From NCBI RefSeq assembly GCF_007747795.1, contig NZ_CP036275.1:992001-1056000 (forward strand): a stretch of 64,000 nt of DNA, in the 5' to 3' direction. Of the stretch, positions 16,605 to 26,769 are shown in pieces. Made by a program: the position numbers and the translations under genes. Each line of letters starts with the position of its first letter. The first letter of the stretch is position 1. The notes beneath the pieces are model-generated. The model did not search any database. It was given only the letters and a program-made list of their open reading frames with translations, and had not been told where the DNA came from. This stretch comes from Maioricimonas rarisocia (GTDB taxonomy: Bacteria > Planctomycetota > Planctomycetia > Planctomycetales > Planctomycetaceae).

Positions 16605-18050
16605 ATGACCACGACCGCCGAACCAACGGGAAAACCTGAGTCTGAGACCGTTTACGACCGCCTGTTCTGGCTGGCGTATGTCGCCAACCTGCTGCTGGTG
16701 ACCGCCAATGCGCTGACGTTCCGCTTCGCCGAATTCGTCAGCTTCCTGGGCGGCAGCGAGGAAATCACTGGCCGGATCGTCGGCGTGGGGATTCTCGGCG
16801 GCCTCGTGGCGCGGATGGTGCTGGGGCAGATCATCGACGGATGGGGTGTGCGGCGGACCTGGATTGGAGCGTCGATTCTGTTCTCGCTCGGCTGCCTGCT
16901 GATGGCGACCGCCGAGCATCTGGGAGTCGGCATCTATGCCGGCCGGATCCTGTACACGATCGGCCTGGGGAGCATGTTTGCCTGCTCGATTGCCCACATC
17001 CAGGCCCGCGTGTCCGCGTTTCGCCGGACCGAAGTGCTCGGGGCTCTCGGCTCCAGCGGCTTCCTCGGCATGATCCTCGGCAGCCAGATCGGCGACATTC
17101 TGTTCGACCTGCTGCCGCAGGGCGGCGCGCTGTACATCATGCTGTTCGGCATGGTGGGAGCCCTGGGCCTGGCGTACCTGGTGATCGTGGCGTACATCAC
17201 GCGCAATGATGTGCACCAGCGACCTGCAGAGACGCACCCGGCACACCGGCTGCTGTTCCGCTACTGGCCGGGCCCCGTCGTGCTGGTCGCCCTCATGATG
17301 GGGATGGGCTTTGCTGTCACGACCGTGTTCCTCACCCGTTATACGACCGAGATGGGACTGGGAGGGCTGCGGACGTTCTTTACCGCGTACGCTCTGTCCG
17401 CCTTTATCGTGCGGATCATGAGCCGGACCTGGAACCGGACCGTCGGACGACACCGGCTGATCGTAATGGGGCTGCTTGGTCACGCCATCGGGCATCTGCT
17501 GCTGATTCCGATCGCGCACGAATGGCAGTTGATTCTGCCGGCCGTCTGCTGTGGATTCGGCCACGCATTGCTCTTCCCCTGCGTCGTGTCGCTGGGAGCG
17601 GAGCGATTTCCGCACGAGTACCGGGGGACCGGCACAACGTTGACGCTTGGCTTCGTCGATCTCGGGCAGGTCATGTTCGCGCCGCTGCTGGGGCGCATGA
17701 TCGACCAGGTCGGCTTTCACGCGATGTTCGTCACGTCGGCGGCAATCACGTTCGGTGTGACCGTCTTCTACGGCATCGCGACACTGCGGTCGGCCGATAG
17801 TGACCTGAACCCGGTGCCTATGGATGGCGACGACGAACTGGAAGGTGCACCGCAACCGGTTCTGGGACCGGCGGGCCTCCCCTCGTCGCATCCTGAACCA
17901 GCTCCCCCGGAGTCGGCTCGCCCGGAACCGGCCCGACCGGAACCGCCACGGCCGGAACCGCCACGGCCGGAACCGCCACGGCCGGAACCGTCCCGACCGG
18001 AACCGGCCTTCGCCTGTGCAGCCAACGGCGGCCAGCGAAGCGGCGGATAG
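16605..18050 (+). CDS. Major facilitator superfamily transporter with Pro-rich tail
   Basis: A 481-residue membrane carrier with about 12 predicted helices. Features include GRIVGVGILGGLVARMVLGQIIDGWGVRRTW (the conserved loop between helices 2 and 3), and a second half from FRYWPGPVVLVALMMGMGF to AITFGVTVFYGIATL. The substrate cannot be inferred. The last 50 or so residues are a cytoplasmic tail of PEPPR/PEPAR repeats encoded by a 15-bp tandem array. It stands alone between an unknown membrane protein and a repeat-rich spacer. Confidence 0.87.
   Translation: MTTTAEPTGKPESETVYDRLFWLAYVANLLLVTANALTFRFAEFVSFLGGSEEITGRIVGVGILGGLVARMVLGQIIDGWGVRRTWIGASILFSLGCLLMATAEHLGVGIYAGRILYTIGLGSMFACSIAHIQARVSAFRRTEVLGALGSSGFLGMILGSQIGDILFDLLPQGGALYIMLFGMVGALGLAYLVIVAYITRNDVHQRPAETHPAHRLLFRYWPGPVVLVALMMGMGFAVTTVFLTRYTTEMGLGGLRTFFTAYALSAFIVRIMSRTWNRTVGRHRLIVMGLLGHAIGHLLLIPIAHEWQLILPAVCCGFGHALLFPCVVSLGAERFPHEYRGTGTTLTLGFVDLGQVMFAPLLGRMIDQVGFHAMFVTSAAITFGVTVFYGIATLRSADSDLNPVPMDGDDELEGAPQPVLGPAGLPSSHPEPAPPESARPEPARPEPPRPEPPRPEPPRPEPSRPEPAFACAANGGQRSGG
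17907..18009 (+). repeat. 15-bp tandem repeat inside the MFS gene
   Basis: About seven copies of CCGGAACCGCCACGG or variants; three consecutive units (17937-17981) are identical. The repeat keeps the reading frame and encodes PEPPR-type pentapeptides in the transporter tail. Copy number is likely to vary between strains. Confidence 0.85.
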
Positions 18051-18652
18051 GCAGCGACCACGGGGAAGTGGAGGGGCTTACTGCTGCAGGGCAGGGTGGC
18101 AAGGTTCTGCGAGGCGTGCGCTGCCTGGGGAGAGCCTCCCGGAGTCTCTTCGGGTGGGGCAGACTTTCCTGTCTGCCCTGTCACTCGCTGGCGCTTCGTG
18201 CTGGTATGCAGGCGGGTGCCATGCTCGCTCCGCCCCAAGCGACCCGTAAGTGTCACCTCAGAAAAGGTAGGGTGCTGTCGCCGGAGGCGACGCACCGATC
18301 AACCGACGTGCGGTGCCGGCCACCTCATTCGCGGGTGCGTAACGGGTCACCTGGCCGGCGAAGCCTGATTCGCATGGAACGATGAAGAGCGACTCACGGG
18401 TGGCCCGGACACAGGATGTGTCTGGGTGGCGAAGCCACAGGAAGTTGTGTGGAAGTGTGGCAGCAGTTTCGTCTGGTGCGACCTCGGAAGGACGCCGCAT
18501 GCCCACCCGCCTCCGGCGTGAGAGCATGGCACCCACGCCCGGGATGTTGTCGTGAGGCGACGGTAAATCGGCTGCGTGAGCGACCGGGTGAGGCCGACGT
18601 GCGGAGCTGGGGGCTCCGCTGCGCTCCGACCCCAGCCATCCGTCACTTGCGA
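18051..18652. repeat. Spacer made of dispersed palindromic repeats
   Basis: No gene is seen in 600 bp. Elements in order: GTGGGGCAGACTTTCCTGTCTGCCC stem (18154-18180); a TAGGGTGC element (18267-18398) whose right end is fused to the next module; the CCGGACAC...GTGTCTGG / GCATGCCCACC composite (18399-18590); and a GGGGGCTCC...GGACCCCAG palindrome (18607-18644) that touches the end of the next gene. Module order matches 11863-12238 with the two main units swapped. Confidence 0.75.
18267..18398. repeat. TAGGGTG element, copy 2 (right end lost)
   Basis: GTAGGGTGC with the hairpin GTCGCC-GGA-GGCGAC, then an interior closely similar to the copy at 12091. The expected CACCCTA end is missing and the sequence runs straight into the GGTGGCCCGGACAC module. 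Confidence 0.6.
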
Positions 18653-18949
18653 TCACTTCTTCTTTTTCTTCGGCGGCGGGATCGCACCGGTCTGCAGATC
18701 CTTGACGACCTCGGCGAGGATAGCCGGGTCGCGCCGGGTCATGATGTGCTGGATGCGGCTCTCGGGGACTTCGAACCGGGTCATGATCTCCTCGGCCGAC
18801 TTCCAGAGCTTTTCCTTCTGCTTCTCGCTGGTCGCCAGGTAGAGATTCGTGACCATCTCGCTGAGCCGCTGCTCGTCGATCTGATCACGATTATCGTAGT
18901 ACCGCGAGATGACTTTCTTCTGGTAGTTGGAGTATTCGCGCTGGGCCAT
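18653..18949 (-). CDS. Small basic protein, planctomycete-type unknown
   Basis: A 98-residue, mostly helical and charged protein starting MAQREYSNYQKKVISRYYDN and ending PPPKKKKK. It looks like a conserved hypothetical of planctomycetes, recognised only from its sequence style. The lysine tail could bind nucleic acid or a membrane surface. The ATG at 18949 is preferred over an open extension to 19006. No neighbour suggests a role. Confidence 0.75.
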   Translation of the reverse strand: MAQREYSNYQKKVISRYYDNRDQIDEQRLSEMVTNLYLATSEKQKEKLWKSAEEIMTRFEVPESRIQHIMTRRDPAILAEVVKDLQTGAIPPPKKKKK

Positions 18950-19111
18950 GGTGGACTGCTCGCTGTGTGATTGCTGCCGGGATCCGGGAACGACCGTCAT
19001 CGGCATTGCCGGGCAGGCAGAGGGTAGTCAGACTTTCAGAAAGGAGCTCCGGTTTTTCGGGAGCCCGCCACACCAGTATCGACCGCTCCGTCATCCCGCA
19101 AGCCAGCTTCC

Positions 19112-19834
19112 ATGATGATTTCGTTTGTGATCCCCGCCCGCAATGAAGAAGCGCTGCTCGGTGCGACGCTCGTGGCACTTGCCGAGGCGGCGGAGGACCG
19201 CGAACACGAGGTCATCGTCGTCAACGACGCCTCGACCGATCGGACCGTCGAGGTGGCCCGCGAGCATGGTGCCCGGGTGGTCGACGTCGAACTGCATAAC
19301 ATCGGTGCGGTTCGCAACGCCGGTGCCCGCGAGGCGCGGGGCGAGATTCTGTACTTTCTCGATGCGGACACGCTGCTTCCACGCGAAACACTCGACGCGG
19401 CGCTGCGTGCCATTAAACAGGGAGCGGTCGGCGGGGGCGGACGCGTTCGCTTCGACGAGAACATCACGTGGTCCCAATGGGTGTTTGCGGAGCTGTTCAT
19501 CCTGTGGTGGCAGCGGATCCGCGGCTGGGCGGCCGGGTGCAACATCTTTGTCCGGCGTGAGTCGTTCGAGAAAGTCGGCGGATTCAACGAGGACTACTAT
19601 GCCGCGGAAGAACGCGAACTCACGCGGGATCTGCGCAAGGTCGGCCGGTTCGTGATTCTGCGTGAGGCGGTCATCACGTCGACCCGCAAGCTGCGGATGT
19701 TCTCGCTGCTGTACATCTTGCGGCTGGCGGCCCGTGTGCTGGTGCTCAGTCCCCGGGGGATGCAGCGGCGGGAAGGGCTGGAGTTTCTGTACGATGCCCC
19801 CCGGGAAAAGACGTCTGATTCTGCATCCTCCTGA
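19112..19834 (+). CDS. Family 2 glycosyltransferase
   Basis: A 240-residue GT-A transferase. Seen motifs: FVIPARNEEALLGATL, VIVVNDASTDRTVEVAREHGA, the metal/sugar motif FLDADTLLP, and WAAGCNIFVRRESFEKVGGFNEDYYAAEERELTRDLRK. A C-terminal hydrophobic patch (FSLLYILRLAARVLVL) may touch the membrane. Members of this group add sugars to lipid or protein acceptors; the acceptor here is unknown. Alternative starts are two adjacent ATG codons. Confidence 0.87.
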   Translation: MMISFVIPARNEEALLGATLVALAEAAEDREHEVIVVNDASTDRTVEVAREHGARVVDVELHNIGAVRNAGAREARGEILYFLDADTLLPRETLDAALRAIKQGAVGGGGRVRFDENITWSQWVFAELFILWWQRIRGWAAGCNIFVRRESFEKVGGFNEDYYAAEERELTRDLRKVGRFVILREAVITSTRKLRMFSLLYILRLAARVLVLSPRGMQRREGLEFLYDAPREKTSDSASS

Positions 19835-19941
19835 GTCGGAAATGACCCGGTTGTCCCCCTGTGGGGAGCGCTTACAATCAGCGGTTCGCAGCCCGCACCG
19901 CGTGCTGGAGCGGGCCCTCTCTCCAAAGGCAAGGAACTGTC

Positions 19942-21459
<1,518 letters not shown>

Positions 21460-21549
21460 ATGACGGGCGCCTGCCTGTAGAGCGGACCGGTCTCGCCGTC
21501 TAGAATGAAATGAGCCGGTCTTTCCGCAGCAGGTCCTGCCAGGTGTTTC

Positions 21550-22626
21550 ATGCGTTTCCGTCATCAGCAGTCTCCGCCGCCGTTTCTCAACCGCCGCGAC
21601 CAGCACCGCATGCTGGCGATGGTGGCGCTGCTGTGCATGGTGGTGGTGGCGATCCGCTTTGCGGCTCAGCCGGCGAACTGGAACTGGTTCTTTCAGCTCG
21701 ATGGACCGAACGCGGCTGCAGCACCGGACGAACCCGAGCCGACACTCGACGACGTCGACTTTCGGGTGAAGGATGTCGACGACGCGCCGCTGCGACCGGA
21801 TGCCGTTCGCGTCGAGGTGGCGGACGATCCCGGCAATGACGCTGCCGAACCGGCAGCCGACGGCGTTGATCCCGATCCCGAACTCCCCCCTGGCACGCTG
21901 GCCAATGTCGAAGACAATCGTCTTGGCTGGCTCCGCAGCGAACGGCCGATCCTCGAGAAGGTGGTCCGCAAAGTTCGTTCGGTGCCGCCGGAGGTGATCG
22001 AAGAGGGGGCTCGCGACGACGTCACGTTCACCGTGCTGATGCTCGACGCGGACCGGTATCGCGGCAAGCGGATCCACGTCGAGGGACGGCTGAAGCGGCT
22101 GACACGGTTTCCCTTCGGCGATCCGGAGGATGAGTCGGACGATCTCTGGGAAGGCTGGCTATTCACTCCTGAATCGGGAGACAATCCCTATCTCGTGCTG
22201 GCAGCCGAGAAGCCGGCCACGCTGAAAGCCGGCACCGACATTGACGAGCCGGTCGAGTTCACGGGGTACTTCTTCAAGCGGTACGGCTACGCGGCCCAGG
22301 CGGGGCAGCATGTCGCTCCACTGCTGATCGCGAAGCGGCTCGAGCCGAAGGTGCGGCCGGTGGTCGTCGATCAACGGGCACGGGAGGGGCTGAACGGCTA
22401 CGTGATGGTCTTTGTGCTCGTCGTCGCGGCCGTCGTGCTCGTGCTGATCGGGCAGTTCGTGATCAGCGACCGGCAGTTTCGCGGCAGCCGGGTCGAACAA
22501 CTGGCGGAGTCGCGGCTCGATGCGTCCCGGGAAGACCTCGCGGCACTGAAGAACGTCCCGACGGTCGATCCGCGTGATGCGCTGCGGGACCTGGAGTCAG
22601 GCACGCCGGAGCAGGACGAGCCGTAG
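21550..22626 (+). CDS. Unknown protein with two membrane segments
   Basis: A 358-residue protein with membrane helices at about 21-39 (MLAMVALLCMVVVAIRF) and 287-309 (YVMVFVLVVAAVVLVLIGQFVI). The loop of roughly 240 residues between them contains an acidic Pro/Asp linker and a compact domain (LMLDADRYRGKRIHVEGRLKRL... VEFTGYFFKRYGY) reminiscent of an OB-like fold. The loop is probably extracytoplasmic. No family recognised; the gene stands alone before a repeat-rich spacer. Confidence 0.75.
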   Translation: MRFRHQQSPPPFLNRRDQHRMLAMVALLCMVVVAIRFAAQPANWNWFFQLDGPNAAAAPDEPEPTLDDVDFRVKDVDDAPLRPDAVRVEVADDPGNDAAEPAADGVDPDPELPPGTLANVEDNRLGWLRSERPILEKVVRKVRSVPPEVIEEGARDDVTFTVLMLDADRYRGKRIHVEGRLKRLTRFPFGDPEDESDDLWEGWLFTPESGDNPYLVLAAEKPATLKAGTDIDEPVEFTGYFFKRYGYAAQAGQHVAPLLIAKRLEPKVRPVVVDQRAREGLNGYVMVFVLVVAAVVLVLIGQFVISDRQFRGSRVEQLAESRLDASREDLAALKNVPTVDPRDALRDLESGTPEQDEP

Positions 22627-22714
22627 GATCGGTGTTCGTCGGCCGAAACCGCGTAAAAGCCCAAATGAAGGGTGCCACGGCGCTGCGAGCCGTGCGAGGC
22701 TGGCTGCCTGGAAA

Positions 22715-22859
22715 TGTAGGGTGCTGTCGCCGCAGGCGACGCACCAGACACATGCGTCGCAACCGTGTGCTGTGCGATTGGTGCGTCACGGCGATGTGAG
22801 TCATGCTGTGTCGATCGACATGGGACGCCGAATTACTGTCGGCCGTGACACACCCTACA
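22715..22859. repeat. TAGGGTG/CACCCTA inverted-repeat element, copy 3
   Basis: A 145-bp unit bounded by TGTAGGGTGC and CACCCTACA with the inner hairpin GTCGCC-GCA-GGCGAC. The first 80 bases, and the preceding TGCCTGGAAA, recur at 22936-23024. Confidence 0.65.
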
Positions 22860-22945
22860 TGGCTCTCAGGCGAGCCGGCTGCGTGAGCTGCCGGGTCATA
22901 CCCGTACAAGCGTGTCAGGAACTCCGCCTCGGGCCTGCCTGGAAA

Positions 22946-23024
22946 TGTAGGGTGCTGTCGCCGGAGGCGACGCACCAGACATGCGTCGCAACCGTGTGCT
23001 GTGCGATTGGTGCGTCACGGCGAT
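22946..23024. repeat. TAGGGTG element, copy 4 (left half)
   Basis: The left half of the element as in copy 3, nearly base-for-base, ending after GGTGCGTCACGGCGAT. The right end is missing; a CCCAGACAC hairpin module follows, the same junction type as at 18398. Confidence 0.6.
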
Positions 23025-23559
23025 CAGAACCGAAGGGCGTCAGCCGGGGTGGTTGGTCGCGGGTGGCCCAGACACTCGACGTGTCTGGGTGGCGCAGCCA
23101 CAGGAGGCAGCTCGTGAATGGTCCAGATGTTTTGACCCGTGGCTTCGCTCGCGTTGCTCGCTCCCGCCACGGCGACTCGTGCGGTCTCGCCTTGGGCGTT
23201 GCAGGCATTCCCTCAGAACTCGCTGCTCGAGCCTCACCGCTGGGGGCTCCGCTTCGCTCCGACCCCAGCCACCCGTCATTCGGCTCGTCCGTGACGCATC
23301 GCCTGATGCAGGTTTCGGCATCGAACGTGGTTCGATGGTGCGTCGCCTGCGGCGACGGCACCCTACCATGCGCTACGACGACCACCCGCCACCTGTCGCC
23401 TCGCCGTGGATCTCATCCCCGAGCTCACGCTCGGGGCTCGCCTGCAGGAGACATACTCATGACGCGGGGCAGATGCCATCTTGAACTCCGCAAGCTCCCG
23501 CGTCTATTCTCAATGGACGCTCGGCACGGGCCATCTCATCTCTCACTGCGGGTGCGGGC

Positions 23560-24516
23560 ATGAAACTTCTCTTCGCGGCGACGCGACCACACGGGGTCGC
23601 GGTTCTCCTGTTGCTCACCACACTGCTGCTGCTGGTAAGTCGTGCGGAAGCCGAGGTGACCGGGGACCTGAGTCTGCTGACGAAAGTCGCGGACCTGCAG
23701 AAGAAGAACCTCGATGCCATCGAGCAGTGGACCGGACGTGCTGAACTGAAGTTCCGCAAGCGTGCGCCGGAGGGCTATGACCTGACCTACAGCGTCGATG
23801 CGAGGTTCTGGCACGATGCGGTCGCTCGGGCCAGTTGCTTCAGTTGGCTCATTACCGAGTCAAGCACCCGATTCGACGCGCGGGAAAACCTCGTCAATTC
23901 GCTGCAGGGGCATCGGGCAGGGGAACTGCAACTGGGGGAGGATTACTACATCATGCCGCTCTCGGCTGTGAAACCGGACTACGTCCCGGTGGTCCAGCTT
24001 GTTCCGCGGAGAGAGCCGACCTTCGGCAGCGTCTCACAGATGTTCTATCCGATGTCGTACTTCCGCCTCTGGAACTCGAAGAGCGAAGAGTTCTTCGCCA
24101 AAATGCTGAAGTATTCCGGTGAGGAATGGATGCATATCCACATTCGCCAGGAGGGGCAGCAGGTGCTGCTCGACACGGGTGGCGCCCGGTATCCGGAGTT
24201 CAGGAAGCAGTACGTGTTCGATCTTTCGCAGAATGGTCTGCTCGTGAAGTTCGAGGGCAGGGATCCGAAGCGTGGCGAGTCGCAGCGTCAGACGTACCGG
24301 GAGTTCTCCGGCGTCTACCTTCCGGTGCACACGGTCTACCGCAATGCCCGACACGACGGCACGGACGTCTCCGAGAAGGAAGTGCACTGGAAGGACCAGA
24401 CGCTGAACGAACCGATTCCGGAGGAGTCGTTCACGCTGGAGGCGATGGGCGTTCCCGCGGGAGCCCAGGTGGTCGATATTCAGACGCGGCAGACATACCG
24501 GTACGCGCCGGCGTAA
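23560..24516 (+). CDS. Secreted protein of unknown function, possibly LolA-like fold
   Basis: A 318-residue protein with a clear signal peptide (VAVLLLLTTLLLLVSRAEAEV). The mature part has alternating beta segments (IEQWTGRAELKFRKR, YDLTYSVDARFWHD, RKQYVFDLSQNGLLVKFEG, GVYLPVHTVYRNAR), as seen in LolA/LppX-like beta-sheet proteins of planctomycetes. This assignment is by appearance only. It stands alone between a repeat-rich spacer and the convergent decarboxylase gene. Confidence 0.72.
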   Translation: MKLLFAATRPHGVAVLLLLTTLLLLVSRAEAEVTGDLSLLTKVADLQKKNLDAIEQWTGRAELKFRKRAPEGYDLTYSVDARFWHDAVARASCFSWLITESSTRFDARENLVNSLQGHRAGELQLGEDYYIMPLSAVKPDYVPVVQLVPRREPTFGSVSQMFYPMSYFRLWNSKSEEFFAKMLKYSGEEWMHIHIRQEGQQVLLDTGGARYPEFRKQYVFDLSQNGLLVKFEGRDPKRGESQRQTYREFSGVYLPVHTVYRNARHDGTDVSEKEVHWKDQTLNEPIPEESFTLEAMGVPAGAQVVDIQTRQTYRYAPA

Positions 24517-24557
24517 CGCGGGGCTGCTCGTGAGGCTGAACGTGCGACCGGGGGATG

Positions 24558-26084
24558 TTACCCCTCCAGCAACCGGCTGCCGATGCGGCGAATTGATCCC
24601 AACAGCCGGTCCAGGTGTTGTTCTTCTGTGAGCGGGTTGATCAGCGTGACCCGCAGGGCTCCCACGCCGTCGATATTCGTCTGCACAATGTAGAACTCCC
24701 CCGACTCGATCAGCTCCCGGCGGATGCGACGATTGAATTCGCCGATCGTGGCAGCGGCGGCGTCCCGCAGTTCTTCAGGAATGTGTCGGAAGACGACGAT
24801 GTTGCACTCGGGGGCGTGCAGCGGCTCGAAGTCGGGAGCGTCAACGAGTCGGTTGTAGAGCTGGCGGCCCAGTTCGAATGTCACATCGACCATGTCGGCG
24901 AACAGCCGCGGACCGAACAGCGACCACAGGCCCCACAGTCCGTAGGCGGCGGCCCGCTTGGTGCATTCGACCGTCGTCAGACCGCTGTCGTAGTCGGCCA
25001 GCCCCGGGGCCGAGGGATCGAACAGATAGGGGGCGTCCTGGCGGAACGTCTCGAATCGGTGCACCGGGTTGCGGTAGAAGACGAACGCGCACAGAGCGGG
25101 GACGAACATCATCTTGTGCGCGTCGCAGATGAAGCTGTCTGCGCGTGCCAAGCCGTCCAGAAGATGCCGGTGCTGCTCGCTGAAGCCGGCCGCTCCGCCG
25201 TGGGCGGCGTCGACGTGCATCCAGACGTCGTGCTTCTCGCACACGTCGGCAATGTCATTGAGCGGATCGAAGGCTCCGATCGGCGTGGCGCAGGCACAGG
25301 CCGAGACGGCGACCACTTGCCGTCCCTGTCCACGCAGGTCGGCGAGCAGTTCATCGAGCTTCGCGGGATCCATCCGCCGACGGTCGTCGAGTGGTGCGGG
25401 GATGACCTGCCTTGTTCCCAGACCGAGAACCCCTGCTGCCCGCGTGATGCAGTAGTGAGCGTCGCTGTGCGCCACCAGAACGGGGCGGGGCTGCTCCTGC
25501 GGGAAGCCTGCTTCCCATGCGTCCCCGAGAGCAACGTTGCGGGCGGTCAGCAGTGCGGTCAGGTTGGCCAGCGAACCGCCGTGCGTAATCAGCCCGGCGA
25601 AGTTGCCGGCCGGAAGACCGAGCTGAGTGCCGACCCGTTCGACGACCGCCCGTTCGACCGCGGTCGCCCACGGACCCATCTCGTAGATCGCCATGACCTG
25701 GTTGGTGGCCGAGCCGATCAGGTCGAACAGTGCGGCCAGCGGAACCGAAGCGGGAACCTGATGACCGAGATACCGCGGGCTGTGGAGGTTGTTGCCGCGG
25801 GCCAGCATCGTCTCGAGGCAGCGGGCAAACTGCTGTTGCAGTTCTTCGGGCTGTGGAACGCCGGCGTCGGCAGCGGGAGATCGATCAAGCCAGGATTCGG
25901 CAGCGGCAATGTTGTCGGTTGGCGGCGTCCAGTTGAGGACCGGTCCGCTGTTCGATTCGACGCGGGAGAAATGGTCGGTCAGCGTACTGGCAAGCTGGCC
26001 GGCGAGCGTGCCGAACAGGTCCGGCGAATACGCGGCTGCGATTCGCTGCCGTGCGGTCTCGAGTGAGGAAGGTTTGCCAGTCAT
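24558..26084 (-). CDS. PLP-dependent group II decarboxylase
   Basis: A 508-residue enzyme of the aromatic-amino-acid/glutamate/diaminobutyrate decarboxylase family. Visible marks: NNLHSPRYLGHQVPASVPLAALFDLI, GLITHGGSLANLTALLTARN (cofactor phosphate region), WMHVDAAHGGAAGFS (Asp binding the PLP nitrogen) and the PLP lysine in SFICDAHKMMFVPALCAF. The C-terminal segment ends with ALRVTLINPLTEEQHLDRLL. Substrate cannot be assigned; 2,4-diaminobutyrate or aromatic amino acids are the usual options. It faces the unknown secreted protein gene convergently. Confidence 0.9.
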   Translation of the reverse strand: MTGKPSSLETARQRIAAAYSPDLFGTLAGQLASTLTDHFSRVESNSGPVLNWTPPTDNIAAAESWLDRSPAADAGVPQPEELQQQFARCLETMLARGNNLHSPRYLGHQVPASVPLAALFDLIGSATNQVMAIYEMGPWATAVERAVVERVGTQLGLPAGNFAGLITHGGSLANLTALLTARNVALGDAWEAGFPQEQPRPVLVAHSDAHYCITRAAGVLGLGTRQVIPAPLDDRRRMDPAKLDELLADLRGQGRQVVAVSACACATPIGAFDPLNDIADVCEKHDVWMHVDAAHGGAAGFSEQHRHLLDGLARADSFICDAHKMMFVPALCAFVFYRNPVHRFETFRQDAPYLFDPSAPGLADYDSGLTTVECTKRAAAYGLWGLWSLFGPRLFADMVDVTFELGRQLYNRLVDAPDFEPLHAPECNIVVFRHIPEELRDAAAATIGEFNRRIRRELIESGEFYIVQTNIDGVGALRVTLINPLTEEQHLDRLLGSIRRIGSRLLEG

Positions 26085-26379
26085 ATTGCGGATTCGGAGG
26101 TCACGCCGGAAGTTCAGGCTGCCTTCGCGTCGCTTCTGAGGCTGTTGGGATTGGTGGGGTCACTTCGCGACGACCTCCAGCCAGACGTCATCACCCGTTG
26201 ATCTCATCCCCGAGCTCACGCTCGGGGCTCGCCTGTCAGACGTAGGGCCGGCTGTTGCCGGCCGGGGTGCGTCAGGCGATCCCTGGTCTACGTTCACTGC
26301 GGCCCACCGGACGCTGCCGGTGGGCTTTCGAACAACTGTGTCGCTCATCGGCGGCCACTCAAGCCTCACGTCTCGAGCC
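26085..26379. repeat. Repeat-bearing spacer
   Basis: Holds a CCCCGAGCTCACGCTCGGGG palindrome (26207-26234), a GTAGGGCCGGCTGTTGCCGGCC stem (26242-26263, relative at 62690) and a GCCCACCGG...CCGGTGGGCTTTCG stem (26301-26330). The last could terminate rightward transcription. No gene seen. Confidence 0.7.
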
Positions 26380-26730
26380 TCACGCCTCATTCAGCTTCTC
26401 CAGCCACACGTCCAGCCCCTTGCTGTCCGGCATGCCGCTGGCGTGGGTCTCGCCCCCCATCAGACGGCTCGACTTGTCGCCGTAGCTGATGAAAAGCAGC
26501 CCCGGCGGAAGTTCATCTTTGCGGGCGGTCGTGACCGGCACGACGACTTCGCCGACGTCATTCCAGACACGAACCGAGTCGCCGTTTGCCACGCCAAGCC
26601 GCTCCATGTCCTCGGCACACATCTGCAGCGTGCTGGTTTCGGTGACGTAGCCGTCGGTGTACTTCCCCTCGTTAAGTGTCGTTCCCTGCGTGCTGGTGCG
26701 GCCGGGAATAAGAATGAACTGTTCCGGCAT
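26380..26730 (-). CDS. FwdD-like molybdopterin-dinucleotide-binding subunit
   Basis: A 116-residue protein matching formylmethanofuran dehydrogenase subunit D, a stand-alone version of the molybdopterin-dinucleotide-binding beta-barrel. Marks are LIPGRTSTQG at the N terminus, LQMCAEDMERLGVANGDSVRVWNDVGEVVV in the middle, and GETHASGMPDSKGLDVWLEK at the end. In methanogens FwdD works with FwdB, a tungsten/molybdenum subunit. Here it lies 39 bp downstream of an AOR-type oxidoreductase gene and is last in that run. Whether it serves AOR or a formyl-transfer enzyme encoded elsewhere is open. Confidence 0.82.
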   Translation of the reverse strand: MPEQFILIPGRTSTQGTTLNEGKYTDGYVTETSTLQMCAEDMERLGVANGDSVRVWNDVGEVVVPVTTARKDELPPGLLFISYGDKSSRLMGGETHASGMPDSKGLDVWLEKLNEA

Positions 26731-26769
26731 GGAGGCGGATCCGTGGAGTTATGTTTCGATCGGAGTTAG

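Larger units (their letters stand above)
22627..23559. repeat. 930-bp spacer with many dispersed repeats
   Basis: No credible gene. It contains a full TGTAGGGTGC/CACCCTACA element (22715-22859), a GCCGGCTGCGTGAGCTGCCGGGT fragment (22872-22895), and a second partial element at 22946 almost identical over about 90 bp to the first. These are followed by a CCCAGACAC...GTGTCTGGG hairpin module (23061-23104), a GGGGGCTCC...GGACCCCAG palindrome (23240-23277), an inverted GTCGCC/GGCGAC half element (23338-23368) and a CCCCGAGCTCACGCTCGGGG palindrome (23416-23443). Confidence 0.75.
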
